Source of the DNA: Candidatus Aenigmarchaeota archaeon LH_S7
GTDB taxonomy: Archaea; Aenigmatarchaeota; Aenigmatarchaeia; QMZS01
DNA: 44,097 nucleotides
Direction: 5' to 3'
NCBI GenBank assembly: GCA_023659895.1
Contig: JAGXOL010000006.1
Location: 1 to 44,097, forward strand
Numbering within the stretch: position 1 is the stretch's first letter; the number at the start of each line of letters is the position of its first letter. Of the stretch, positions 7,618-16,319 are shown piece by piece. Below the pieces are notes generated by a model, which was given only the letters and a program-made list of their open reading frames with translations, did no database searches and had not been told where the DNA came from. The position numbers were made by a program, and so were the translations under genes.

Positions 7618-9071
7618 TTTATTTTCTTAAGTACACTTTTAGGATCTTTAACATATGAAGAGATGAATTTACCTACTGAGTTAACATCATTTATATTTTC
7701 CTTCACCATATAGTTTAGAACTTTCTTTCTATTTTTCAGCTCTTTTTGAACCTCATCATCACTCAATCCTGTAACCATTTTCAATTTTCTAATAGCTTTC
7801 TTACTTTCTCTATTTTGGAATATTTTATCAGAGGAAGGCTCCCATTTGTAAAGAATATTTATTTTCTCAATGCTTTTTTGAGTGGAATAAGGAATTTCTC
7901 CTACTTCAGATACCCTCCTTATACCTTTTCTTCTATCTCTGAACATGACTACAAACAAGTCAATTCCTTCAATTAAAGTTTCAGGAACAGAAATAGGTGG
8001 TGTTACCAACCTTTTATAAGTCTGCATAGCAGTATCAGCGTGAATAGTACTATAAACACTATGTCCGGTGTGCATTGCCTCAAACAAAACTTCAGCTTCT
8101 TTACTTCTTCTAATCTCACCTAAGATTATCCTGTCAGGTCTTTGCCTTAATGAGTTAACTAACAAATCAAGCATAGTTATTTCACCTTTACCTTCCTGGT
8201 TTGGCTCCCTGGTAACCATAGGTACCCAGTGAAGAAAATCTGGTAACTTAATTTCTCTTGTATCTTCTATGGAAATGATTCTTTGGTTGGGAGGGATAAA
8301 AGGCATCAAGGCTGTTAAGAAGGAAGTCTTACCAGTACCTGTACCCCCTGAAATCAAGATAGTTTGTTCATATTGGATAGCAAACCATAAAAGAGCAGCA
8401 ACTTCCACACTTACTGTATTATTAGCAATGAATTCCGTGATAGTCCATGGAACCTTCTTAAATTTTCTGATTGTTATTGTGTTCCCTTCATTTGAAATTG
8501 GGTATAAAGTGGCATTAACACGGTCACCTGTTGGTAAGTGAGCATCTAAAAGAGGATTCAAGTTAGTAATCTGTTTTCTTATACTCCTGCCTATTATGGA
8601 AGCATAATTAGCTATTTCTTCCTCACCCTCTAAATTAAGATTGGTTTCAATCCAACCATATTTCTTGTGGTAAACTTGTATAGGTTCCTGGCTTGAGTTA
8701 ATAACAACTTCCTCTAAATTTGCATCAGCTAAAACAATCTCCAATTTACCCAAGCCAAGCATTTCCTGAATAAGCCTACCTATAAGATACTTTCTTGTCT
8801 GGTCATCAGTACTAGGAAGTAGTTTTTCAATTTCCTTTTCCGCTTTTTCTTTGAATTCTTTCTTTAGTTCTTCCCTTCTCTCTGAAATCTCATATGAAAC
8901 AACTTGTATTTGTGATATAAGACGGTCCCTGATTTCTTGGTATATTGCCTCAGTGCCCTCATCTAATTTTGGGAACTTGACCTTGTAAATAGGTACAAAT
9001 TTCTTTTTATCTTCTTTTATCTCTACTTTTACACTAAATATCTCCAAATCTATATAATAGTTATCCAACAT
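7614..9071 (-). CDS. tadA: Type II/IV secretion-type assembly ATPase (TadA/GspE/FlaI family)
   Basis: Cytoplasmic hexameric ATPase powering pilus or secretion assembly. 485 residues, normal for the archaeal family. The N-terminal part includes a charged helix (about 60-85). Catalytic motifs are Walker A GGTGTGKT (242-249), Asp box IEDTRE (268-273), Walker B RIILGEIR (314-321) and His box TGHSVYSTIHAD (335-346), all intact. It starts inside the end of the CBS-domain gene (11-nt overlap) and overlaps the following TadB-like gene by 4 nt. A divergent pilin operon begins just upstream of the CBS gene. I see no FlaH- or FlaF/G-like genes, which argues for a pilus or secretion motor rather than an archaellum. 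Confidence 0.93.
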   Translation of the reverse strand: MLDNYYIDLEIFSVKVEIKEDKKKFVPIYKVKFPKLDEGTEAIYQEIRDRLISQIQVVSYEISERREELKKEFKEKAEKEIEKLLPSTDDQTRKYLIGRLIQEMLGLGKLEIVLADANLEEVVINSSQEPIQVYHKKYGWIETNLNLEGEEEIANYASIIGRSIRKQITNLNPLLDAHLPTGDRVNATLYPISNEGNTITIRKFKKVPWTITEFIANNTVSVEVAALLWFAIQYEQTILISGGTGTGKTSFLTALMPFIPPNQRIISIEDTREIKLPDFLHWVPMVTREPNQEGKGEITMLDLLVNSLRQRPDRIILGEIRRSKEAEVLFEAMHTGHSVYSTIHADTAMQTYKRLVTPPISVPETLIEGIDLFVVMFRDRRKGIRRVSEVGEIPYSTQKSIEKINILYKWEPSSDKIFQNRESKKAIRKLKMVTGLSDDEVQKELKNRKKVLNYMVKENINDVNSVGKFISSYVKDPKSVLKKIK

Positions 9072-9771
9072 TCTTAACTTTCACCTTCAACTTACCAAAC
9101 CTGGATTTCTCAATATTTATTACTTTTTGCTTTTCCAATATCCTTAACCACTCCTCAATGATTTCTTCATCCATATTTAATTTACTTTTCAAGTCCTCCA
9201 TGCTAACTTCTTTTTCTTTTCCCAGAAGATCAATTAATTCATCCACTTTTGTTTCAATTGGCTTTTCAGAAACCTTACCAGTTTCTTTGGTAAATATTAG
9301 TTTAGATATTTTCTTGAGAATACTAGATTTTGTTACCATTCCAAGCATATTGTCATTATCAAATACAACCAAACCAGGGAGATTATGTATGTTCATAACT
9401 AATATAGCTTTTGATAAAGTATCTTTTTTGTTTATTCTCATAATCTCTTCCATAATACTTTCTGCCTCAAGGTTTGCAATATCTTTCCTTTGCCTGAATG
9501 ACCCTAATAATTTAGATAGAGTAATAACACCCACAATTTCATCTTTTGTGGAAACCAAGATTTCACTTGAATTATTGTCTGACATAATATTTATAACTTC
9601 TTCCACTGATGTGTGGATATCCACTACCTCTGGCTTTTCAACAATGTCCTCAACCTTTATAGACTCCAATATATTTTCTTTAAAATCCTTTTTCTTTTCA
9701 TTCTTGTCTTTCTTTGTTAATTTTTCATCTAAGTTTTTAAATCGTTCAGTTATTGAATCCAAATCCTTCAT
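9061..9771 (-). CDS. CBS-domain pair with C-terminal winged-helix-like domain, pilus operon regulator
   Basis: 236 residues. After a Lys-rich coiled N-terminus (about 1-35) come two CBS repeats (about 38-95 with VVDIHTSVEEVINIM...IVGVITLSKLL; about 103-160 with TLSKAILVMNIHNLPGLVV...MLGMVTKSSIL) and then a roughly 60-residue C-terminus, VDELIDLLGKEKEVSMEDL onward, that looks like a winged helix. CBS pairs typically bind adenine nucleotides or S-adenosyl compounds. It is the first gene of the motor operon, overlaps the ATPase by 11 nt and faces the pilin operon across 23 bp, so it is well placed to link energy status to pilus synthesis or motor activity. Whether it binds DNA is inferred from the fold guess only. 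Confidence 0.75.
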   Translation of the reverse strand: MKDLDSITERFKNLDEKLTKKDKNEKKKDFKENILESIKVEDIVEKPEVVDIHTSVEEVINIMSDNNSSEILVSTKDEIVGVITLSKLLGSFRQRKDIANLEAESIMEEIMRINKKDTLSKAILVMNIHNLPGLVVFDNDNMLGMVTKSSILKKISKLIFTKETGKVSEKPIETKVDELIDLLGKEKEVSMEDLKSKLNMDEEIIEEWLRILEKQKVINIEKSRFGKLKVKVKNVG

Positions 9772-9794
9772 AATTTAAATGAAAATTCTTTATT

Positions 9795-10196
9795 ATGAAA
9801 GCTCAAGTTTCTGTTGAACTACTTGTTATTGTGGGAATAGGTGTTGCACTTGTATCTATATATGTCCTCCATAGTTATAATCTGTTCTATAATTATAAAA
9901 CTAACATGGATAATACAATTGCAAAAGATGCTTTGGAAAAAATAGCTAAGAAAGCGGAGTTTGTTTCTTATCAAGGAAAACCTGCACGCCAAAACATCAA
10001 CATTTGTTTTCCTTCTGGTATAGAAAACTGCTCAATTCTTAGTAACAACAGAACTCTTCATTGCAACATGCATGAAGGTAAAGAAGTTTTTTATGATTCT
10101 GAGGTTGATTTAAATGGAACTGTTCCACAAATCTCTGGTTGCTGGGACTTAGTGATTTCCGCAAAAGATAATTTTGTTGAAATAGAAGTAGAATGA
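9795..10196 (+). CDS. Archaeal type IV pilin-like protein with class III signal peptide
   Basis: 133 residues beginning MKA|QVSVELLVIVGIG. This is the archaeal QxSxE class III leader (DUF361-type): cleavage after Ala3 would give Gln at mature position 1 and Glu at 5, followed by a 20-residue assembly helix. The remaining domain has five Cys and several sequons. It is the first gene of a six-gene operon that diverges from the CBS-ATPase-TadBC motor operon; only 23 bp separate the starts. The next gene overlaps by 4 nt. Probably a minor pilin subunit of the same machine. Confidence 0.85.
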   Translation: MKAQVSVELLVIVGIGVALVSIYVLHSYNLFYNYKTNMDNTIAKDALEKIAKKAEFVSYQGKPARQNINICFPSGIENCSILSNNRTLHCNMHEGKEVFYDSEVDLNGTVPQISGCWDLVISAKDNFVEIEVE

Positions 10197-10561
10197 TTGG
10201 CCAAGCATCCGCTGAGTTTATAGTTCTATTAGGATTTTTGAGTTTGGTTTTTGTTATAATCTTTGCAAGCTCCCAAGGGTATCAATTTTATTCTGACAAA
10301 TTAGAAGCGCAGCAGGAATATAAGGAAATATGTAATGACATAAAGTTTGAGATTGAAACCGCTTTGGAAATGGAACCTGTGTACAACAGAACTTTTTATT
10401 TACCAGAAGGAACTTACAATGCCTCAATCTCAAATTATGAAATCTCTGTTGAGTACAGTTATGGTGAGGTGAGTTGTTATATACCAGCTAATGTAAGTGG
10501 AGAGCCTATACAAGGAAAAAATACTATATTATATAATGAAACAGGGTTGTACCTCAACTAA
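10193..10561 (+). CDS. Archaeal type IV pilin-like protein with class III signal peptide
   Basis: 122 residues starting MIG|QASAEFIVLLGFLS. The leader is again very short with Gly before the cut, Gln+1 and Glu+5. A helix of about 20 residues is followed by a small hydrophilic domain with two Cys and several N-x-S/T sites. The start overlaps the stop of the previous pilin by 4 nt (ATGA), implying coupled translation. The Glu5 that aligns incoming pilins in the filament base is present, so this one can probably assemble. Confidence 0.85.
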   Translation: MIGQASAEFIVLLGFLSLVFVIIFASSQGYQFYSDKLEAQQEYKEICNDIKFEIETALEMEPVYNRTFYLPEGTYNASISNYEISVEYSYGEVSCYIPANVSGEPIQGKNTILYNETGLYLN

Positions 10562-10565
10562 TCAT

Positions 10566-11027
10566 TTGAAAGGTCAGGTACTATCTTTTGATTTGCTTGT
10601 AGCTATTGTAATTTTTTCTTTGGTACTCGCAATGTTGATTAGCCAAATCAGTTACAGTTCAAAAGAAATTGATGAAACCAGAAAGCAGAATGAGATGATG
10701 GAAGCTTCTTACAAGGTTAGCGAGGTTTTTTTCCGTGAAGGTTATCCAAATGATTGGAATGAAAGTAATGTGGAAATCTTGGGTTTGGAGGATGATGGTA
10801 GAATGAGTTGGGACAAATTACAAGAGCTTGAGAATATGGGTTACCAGAAAAGCTTGTCTCTCCTTGGACTTAATTACAATTACAATATCACAATTGAGAG
10901 CAGTACTTTGGACTGGACTTTTGGAAAAAACCCTGAAAACTCCACAAACTTAATAAAAATAAATAGGTTAAGTATCTTGAATTCTTCCTTTGTTTCTATA
11001 CAAGTCATGGTTTTTGATTATGAATGA
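10566..11027 (+). CDS. Pilin-like protein, TTG start giving MKGQV leader
   Basis: The frame is open further upstream (ATG at 10536, another candidate at 10497), but those starts overlap the preceding gene and precede the hydrophobic helix by an unlikely polar segment. A TTG at 10566, four bases after the preceding stop, gives MKG|QVLSFDLLVAIVIF, the same leader as its neighbours, so I choose it: 153 residues. The helix is about 5-26, with Asp at mature position 6. The rest is a Cys-free hydrophilic domain with several sequons. The next gene overlaps by 8 nt. Function unknown beyond membership of the pilin operon. Confidence 0.7.
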   Translation: MKGQVLSFDLLVAIVIFSLVLAMLISQISYSSKEIDETRKQNEMMEASYKVSEVFFREGYPNDWNESNVEILGLEDDGRMSWDKLQELENMGYQKSLSLLGLNYNYNITIESSTLDWTFGKNPENSTNLIKINRLSILNSSFVSIQVMVFDYE

Positions 11028-13698
11028 AGAAAATAAAGGACTGGTTTTTTTAACAGATATCATCATAGGAGTCTCAATCTTGTTCATTATTATATTTTCA
11101 AGTTTTTACCTTTTTTCAACCCCAGAAACACAAAAAGAAAAACTCTATGATAGAACTAACTTAATCTCAAGTGATTTGATAAATTCCTTCTCTGAACTGA
11201 AAGTTAATGAAGTTCAGGACTTGAGCCCAACAATAAACTCCCTCATCCAGAACGAGAGCCTTACTGAAGATGAGCAGGAAACCTCTACTTTTAATTTAAT
11301 TTTAACCTTGTGGGCCCAGGGAGAGGATGAGGGAAATGAAACAAAAAAGGAGCTTGCAAGGAACATTACTAATGAATTAATAGACTCAGTAGGAAACTAC
11401 TCCACAAATATAAATATATCCTTTTTGGTTAGTAATTCCACAATATATGGGAACTATTCATCTGTTCCTGAAGGGAAGGGTTTAGCGGTTTCCACAATAG
11501 TTGAAAGTGCTTACAGTTCAGGAGAACCTAGATATGGATATATGGCAAGAGCTTACTTGAGCGAGGTAAACAAGGAAGGAAAATCATACCTTCACTTTGG
11601 TGGTTTTGTAGGTCAAGGAAATATTTCCTCAAACTTGAAGATGCCTTCAGATGCTTCAATCACTGGAGCTTATTTGGAGGTTTATAGTGGAGCAAATTTC
11701 AGTTTGTATATTGATGGAAACTTTTCTGGATCCTTTACTCCAACAACTTTCGGAAACTTCACTGCGAATGTAAAAAGTTCTGATATTAATACTTCAAACT
11801 TGAAAACAGGAAACAATTCCATAGAAATAGATTTTACCTCTGGGGAAAATATGGACCATTTCATAGGAGGAGGCTTCCTGCGTGTTACTTACACAACCTC
11901 AAATTTCTATGAAACAAAGGAAGTAGGAAAGAAAAGATATTATTTTCCTGGAATAGAAGGGATTATAAATCTTTATGACGGGTTTTATGTTCCTGGAGAT
12001 TTGAATAATTTGAGTGCTTATTTGCATTATAAAAATAATGTAACAAATGGGGTTGTTTATCTGAATATTGCAAATTCAACAATTTTTGAAAGCAATGAAA
12101 CAGGGGAAGTAAATGTTAGTTTAAACAATTCAAATATAAGTTCCTCAATATTGGGTTCTGGTTTGAGTTACAATAATTTAAGCAAAACAACAACTCCATT
12201 AAGGCTTGGAATGAAATCAACAACTTTTACAGAGCAGGAAATTGGAAATGCAGATGTTGTTCTAATTACCGATGTTAGTGGAAGTATGTCTCAGTGCGTG
12301 GAAAACAATAGTGATTGTCCTTCTGGACAGCAGAGAATTGATTTAGCAAAACAGTTGGATAAGGAGTTTGTTGATGTAATTTTAAACATTACAGGAAACC
12401 GGGTATCTTTGGTTTCTTTTAATTCAGATATTTCAAATTATACCTCCCTTACTGATAATGAAACTTACTTAAACTCTACTATTGATAAATACACCGCAAA
12501 TGGAGGGACTTGTATTTGCTGTCCAGAAAACAAAGCTTATGAGATTTTAAATTCAGAGAGTAATAGCTCAAGGCAGAAATTTGTAATTATGATGACAGAT
12601 GGGATCCCTTCACACAAATGTACTTCTTCAGCAGGTTGCGAAGGAACATCTAGTTCTGGCTCCTTTGAAGAAGATTGTTATGGTTGCACTTATTGTTGTC
12701 CTGCTAACCCTGATACAGGAGCTAATTGTGATTGTCCGACCTCTCAGAATTGTGGTTATTGTTATTGGTGGGAGTGGTATGGATGTGATAGTTGTTGCCA
12801 GGATAGCTGCTCCTGCTCTTGTGAAATGCAGAATGCAAATTTCTCAAGTTGCAGATTACACAATGATTTAAATACAACAGTTCATTCAGTAGGTTTTGGC
12901 CCAATAGCAAACTGCCAGATGGGGAATAAAACTTTAAATGCAATAGCAAATTGTGGAGGAGGGGATTATTATAGTAGCCAGAATGCTTCTGAATTACAGG
13001 AGATTTACAGAAATATTGCCCAGTCCATTGTTTCAATAAGTTATACAACCCAGAAAGTTAGAGTTGAGGGGGATGTTAGCATAGGAGGGAATATTTTGTA
13101 TAATGATTCTTACCTAGAATTTAATTATAATGAAACAGAAATTGATTTTGGTTTTGGGGAATTTTCCTTAACTCTTGAAGAAAATTTTACTTCACCAGGA
13201 AATGTTACTTTAGATAAACCAAACAATACTGAACTCATTGAAGCAAAATTAACCTCTTATTCAGGAGATTATTGGAGCAGCTTGGTTACAATAAACAACT
13301 CTCAAGGAAATCATACAGCTTACAATCTTTCTGAATTTGGAGAATATAGCAAACTTGGAGATCCATTTACTATTCATTTACCTAAACAACAAATTGCAAA
13401 TGGAACTAACAACATAACCCTTAAAGTTGGATTAGAAGAGGGAAATCAAACTTTAGGATCAAATGATAGCAAACTGGTTTACAAATTAAAAATACCTGGT
13501 TATGTAGGTTATGGAGACACTTTCAACACATCAGAAAGAGCAAAAGATGATGCTGTTCAAAGGTTAATAGATAGGATTTATGATTTGACTGGAATTAACA
13601 CATCTAGTTGGAACATCACCAAGCCAACAGAACCTATAAGAGGTATTCAGGGAATTTATAGTCCAAGTCTGATTAAAGTTGTAGTATGGAAGGAATAA
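11020..13698 (+). CDS. Membrane-anchored VWA-domain surface protein with Cys-rich insertion
   Basis: 892 residues from the ATG at 11020, giving MNEENKG|LVFLTDIIIGV and an N-terminal helix (about 8-30). I prefer it to an upstream ATG at 10990 because it fits the KG leader of the cluster. A long sequon-rich beta region (about 40-405) is followed by a VWA domain with MIDAS motif DVSGSMS and second metal-site segment MMTDG. Right after TDG comes an 80-residue loop with 17 Cys (12619-12852), then the VWA continues with TTVHSVGFG. The C-terminal third is beta-rich. VWA proteins with pilin-like anchors recall TadG and pilus tip adhesins; ligand binding through a divalent metal is expected. The Cys-rich loop next to the metal site is unusual. 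Confidence 0.75.
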   Translation: MNEENKGLVFLTDIIIGVSILFIIIFSSFYLFSTPETQKEKLYDRTNLISSDLINSFSELKVNEVQDLSPTINSLIQNESLTEDEQETSTFNLILTLWAQGEDEGNETKKELARNITNELIDSVGNYSTNINISFLVSNSTIYGNYSSVPEGKGLAVSTIVESAYSSGEPRYGYMARAYLSEVNKEGKSYLHFGGFVGQGNISSNLKMPSDASITGAYLEVYSGANFSLYIDGNFSGSFTPTTFGNFTANVKSSDINTSNLKTGNNSIEIDFTSGENMDHFIGGGFLRVTYTTSNFYETKEVGKKRYYFPGIEGIINLYDGFYVPGDLNNLSAYLHYKNNVTNGVVYLNIANSTIFESNETGEVNVSLNNSNISSSILGSGLSYNNLSKTTTPLRLGMKSTTFTEQEIGNADVVLITDVSGSMSQCVENNSDCPSGQQRIDLAKQLDKEFVDVILNITGNRVSLVSFNSDISNYTSLTDNETYLNSTIDKYTANGGTCICCPENKAYEILNSESNSSRQKFVIMMTDGIPSHKCTSSAGCEGTSSSGSFEEDCYGCTYCCPANPDTGANCDCPTSQNCGYCYWWEWYGCDSCCQDSCSCSCEMQNANFSSCRLHNDLNTTVHSVGFGPIANCQMGNKTLNAIANCGGGDYYSSQNASELQEIYRNIAQSIVSISYTTQKVRVEGDVSIGGNILYNDSYLEFNYNETEIDFGFGEFSLTLEENFTSPGNVTLDKPNNTELIEAKLTSYSGDYWSSLVTINNSQGNHTAYNLSEFGEYSKLGDPFTIHLPKQQIANGTNNITLKVGLEEGNQTLGSNDSKLVYKLKIPGYVGYGDTFNTSERAKDDAVQRLIDRIYDLTGINTSSWNITKPTEPIRGIQGIYSPSLIKVVVWKE

Positions 13699-13700
13699 TT

Positions 13701-14528
13701 ATGGGAGCAGGTAAAGTTATCTTACTTATTTTTTTACTTTTTTTCTTTTTAACCCCAATCCATTCTTTAAATGTTGCAATAATTTCTTTTGAAAAAGATT
13801 TGAGTGAAAACTTAGAAGTTCTTACTGCAGACAAAACGAAGGTGCTTACAACTCTTTTTTCAGCAGAAAAAAATGAAACAAAAGAAGTGCCAATTTTTAT
13901 ATCGAATGTTGTCAATTTATCAAATGCAACTATCTTTGTTAAGTATGACAAAAATATAATTGAGCCAGAAACCATTTTAAATGGAGATTTTAATTTTAGT
14001 TATATAAGAATAGATAAATTTACAGATAAGATAAAAATAACTCTCAATTCAAATAAGAGTTTTACAGGGGATTTTTTATTGGCGAGTGTTATTTTTAGAG
14101 CAATAGGTGATGAGGGGGAAACAAGTTCTTTAACTTTTGAAGTAGAAAAGCTTTTAGCTAATTCTAAAGAAGTTCCTTACAAAACTATTGATGGTGTGTT
14201 CAATATTAAGGTTAAAGAATTTAAGGAAAAAAGGAGTAAAAAAATTGCAGATGTTTTGGAAGAATTTATAAAAGCAGAAAACAAATCTAAGTTTGCAGGA
14301 GATTATAATTTAGAAATAGAAGATGATAAAGTGAAGGTTGAAATCACTACTGATGAAGGCAAGGAACAAAAAGAAGTGAATGTAGATGAGCTGAAAAATT
14401 TGACAGAGAACCAGTCAATCATTAAAATTGAACCTTATAGGGGATTTAATTGGGGAGATTACATAATTCCAATAGTATTGCTTTTCATAATTCTTGGTCT
14501 GGCTTTAATCTATAAGGGGTTAAGATGA
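13701..14528 (+). CDS. Secreted, C-terminally anchored cohesin-like protein
   Basis: 275 residues from the ATG at 13701, two bases after the VWA gene's stop; another ATG at 13686 overlaps that gene. It has a Sec-type signal (about 1-22, ending TPIHS), a domain at about 45-170 with cohesin-like features (ATIFVKYDKNIIEPETI, then GDFLLASVIFRAIGDEG and a final VFNIKV strand), a Lys/Glu-rich stalk and a C-terminal helix (about 250-270) with a basic tail. Cohesins bind dockerin modules on partner proteins; I did not see a dockerin duplicate (DxDxDG) in the window. The cohesin assignment rests on pattern only. It is one of the few proteins here without the KG leader. Confidence 0.6.
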   Translation: MGAGKVILLIFLLFFFLTPIHSLNVAIISFEKDLSENLEVLTADKTKVLTTLFSAEKNETKEVPIFISNVVNLSNATIFVKYDKNIIEPETILNGDFNFSYIRIDKFTDKIKITLNSNKSFTGDFLLASVIFRAIGDEGETSSLTFEVEKLLANSKEVPYKTIDGVFNIKVKEFKEKRSKKIADVLEEFIKAENKSKFAGDYNLEIEDDKVKVEITTDEGKEQKEVNVDELKNLTENQSIIKIEPYRGFNWGDYIIPIVLLFIILGLALIYKGLR

Positions 14529-15739
14529 AAAAGGGTGTTTTGCTTGGATGGATTCTAATTTTACTTGTAACAGTCCTTTTCTCTGTTTTAACCATCCAGA
14601 AAGAAGTGGTTTCTTCTGAGAGAGGGCAAATAGCTGAGAGACAGGAGATAAGAGATTTAAAGAGAACTTACACAAGTGTTGACAGGAGTCTCCGTGTAAT
14701 AATTGATTCCTCAATTAGGAGAGCAGTTATTTCCTCCACAAACCATATCTTTAACACTTCCAATTATTTGGATGATGCTGAAGAGGATTTAAAAGAATTA
14801 ATGATTAATGGGACATTGAATGGAAGTTCTGTGGAGACGATGGGAAACAATACTTTAACTAAGTGGGTTAGTGATTTGGAAGATTTTTATTTTGTGAGCA
14901 AAGATTACAATGTTTCCATTAAATTGAAAAATACTTCTCTTTCCCTGAATGATTCCTTCCACATACAATTCAAGACAACAATTCACGCAAACATCTCAAA
15001 AGAAGATGTTGCTTTTCTTTCAAAGGAATGGAATGTTTCAGAGAGAACTTCAATAGTGAATTTTGAGGACATTTTTTACTTGGAAAATATTTCAAAAGGT
15101 GGAAACTCAAAAATAATTGATAGACCTGATTACACGAATTTCACTGAATTACTCTTGACTGGAGTAGGTGACAATGGATGGTGTTATAGAAATTTGACAA
15201 CAAACATAGATGCTTCCAACAAATCAGATAAGATACTCTTGAAAAACAATATCTCAGGAAGAGAGGACACAACAAATAATTTTTGTGGAGTGATCTTCCG
15301 GATAGGAAATGAAATTCTAATTAACACAACTTACTTGAGAAATTCCTCAGATGTTGAACACTTGCTATCAAACTACACCGGAACTAAGATTTTGTTTTCC
15401 GGAGAAAAAGAGAAAGCTTGGAATGTATCAAACTTCATTGACTTTGTGAAGAATGGTTATTATCACAGTTCAAGCACTGGACCAAGCTTCTTTGATAGAT
15501 TGGAAGGAAATAACTACTGCTCTTATTGTGGTTCAGAAGATGTTGGAATTGAGAGCTTCGTGAACAAAAACTTGCTTTTGGGTTTGGGTATTTCAGTGGA
15601 TGAAGATGCCTCCAACATAGATTATCTCTATGCAAATCAGACCACAGGATATGAGATTGGAATAAATGAGAATACTGTGAGCTCAGAATTTTACTCCTTT
15701 AGGATAGATGACACCACTTTTGACAATTATTTTGAATAA
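14525..15739 (+). CDS. Pilin-like anchored surface protein, unknown domain
   Basis: 404 residues. It starts MKKG|VLLGWILILLVTV: basic leader, then helix (about 5-24), then a long extracytoplasmic domain with helical first third (RDLKRTYTSVDRSL...), many sequons and few Cys. It overlaps the cohesin-like gene by 4 nt and closes the six-gene operon; a convergent pilin follows. Size and position recall large minor pilins such as GspK/PilX-type tip subunits, but I see no sequence evidence for that homology. Confidence 0.6.
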   Translation: MKKGVLLGWILILLVTVLFSVLTIQKEVVSSERGQIAERQEIRDLKRTYTSVDRSLRVIIDSSIRRAVISSTNHIFNTSNYLDDAEEDLKELMINGTLNGSSVETMGNNTLTKWVSDLEDFYFVSKDYNVSIKLKNTSLSLNDSFHIQFKTTIHANISKEDVAFLSKEWNVSERTSIVNFEDIFYLENISKGGNSKIIDRPDYTNFTELLLTGVGDNGWCYRNLTTNIDASNKSDKILLKNNISGREDTTNNFCGVIFRIGNEILINTTYLRNSSDVEHLLSNYTGTKILFSGEKEKAWNVSNFIDFVKNGYYHSSSTGPSFFDRLEGNNYCSYCGSEDVGIESFVNKNLLLGLGISVDEDASNIDYLYANQTTGYEIGINENTVSSEFYSFRIDDTTFDNYFE

Positions 15740-15789
15740 AAAATCATTAGAAGAATTTGAAAAACAAATACAAAAATAAAAGAAAATTA

Positions 15790-16233
15790 TTAGGAGAAGT
15801 AGCTTCCAGATATAGTTTCTGTTCTATTTATAGTTAACTCACTCCCTTCCTTTCTGAAACTTATTGTTGCCTTTACATCTGCTGTTCCATCTTCTGGTAT
15901 ATTAACAGTAACTACGTCGTTTGGAGCTACTGTTTCAGAACTAACACTACAATTAGCAGATGCTGAATCACTAGATGCTGTACAACTTAATTCCTTTATC
16001 CCACTTGGATCATTTTTAATTTCTAACTTTAAAAAAGTTCCATCATAGGTATGTTCATTATATGCAAAATCATTGAAGCAAGGTTCACAAGGTGGAGTGC
16101 TTGTTGAACTACTTGGACTAAATACTCCCATTGAATATAATGCTGCTACTGCGATTACTACAATTGATATTGCTATACCATATGTCATTAAGTATTCGAG
16201 AGATACCTGACCTTTTTGTGCCTTATATTTCAT
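15790..16233 (-). CDS. Canonical archaeal type IV pilin (probable major pilin)
   Basis: 147 residues. The leader MKYKAQKG is followed by QVSLEYLMTYGIAISIVVI, the most canonical class III signal in the window (KG|Q, Glu at +5, YLMTYG as in many archaeal pilins). The helix spans about 9-33, then a Ser/Thr/Pro linker and a small beta domain with CEPC and two further Cys. It is monocistronic, on the opposite strand to the pilin operon, and has the best promoter of the region, as expected for a highly expressed filament subunit. Confidence 0.9.
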   Translation of the reverse strand: MKYKAQKGQVSLEYLMTYGIAISIVVIAVAALYSMGVFSPSSSTSTPPCEPCFNDFAYNEHTYDGTFLKLEIKNDPSGIKELSCTASSDSASANCSVSSETVAPNDVVTVNIPEDGTADVKATISFRKEGSELTINRTETISGSYFS

Positions 16234-16246
16234 AAATATATAATTT

Positions 16247-16260
16247 TATTTAAATATAAA
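16247..16260 (-). promoter_or_regulatory. TATA-type promoter of the pilin gene
   Basis: On the minus strand TTTATATTTAAATA lies 14-27 nt before the pilin ATG, the spacing expected for a leaderless or nearly leaderless archaeal message. Confidence 0.4.
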
Positions 16261-16319
16261 AAGGTTTTAGGGTTTTACGCTTTTTAGAGGTTTTTTTTGA
16301 GCTTTTATAATAGGATAAA

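Noticed and set aside
9158-9778. 206-codon plus-strand ORF opposite the CBS gene
   Set aside because: It lies entirely antisense to the CBS-domain gene, whose motifs are clear, and is Ser/Phe-rich as expected of a shadow frame.
12722-13048. 108-codon antisense ORF under the VWA gene
   Set aside because: It is rich in His, Asn and Leu from reverse reading of Cys codons and mirrors the Cys-rich loop.
5858-15739. Archaellum (flagellar) operon
   Set aside because: ATPase, TadBC and pilins are present but no FlaH, FlaF, FlaG or archaellin-type genes are seen; Tad/pilus type fits better.
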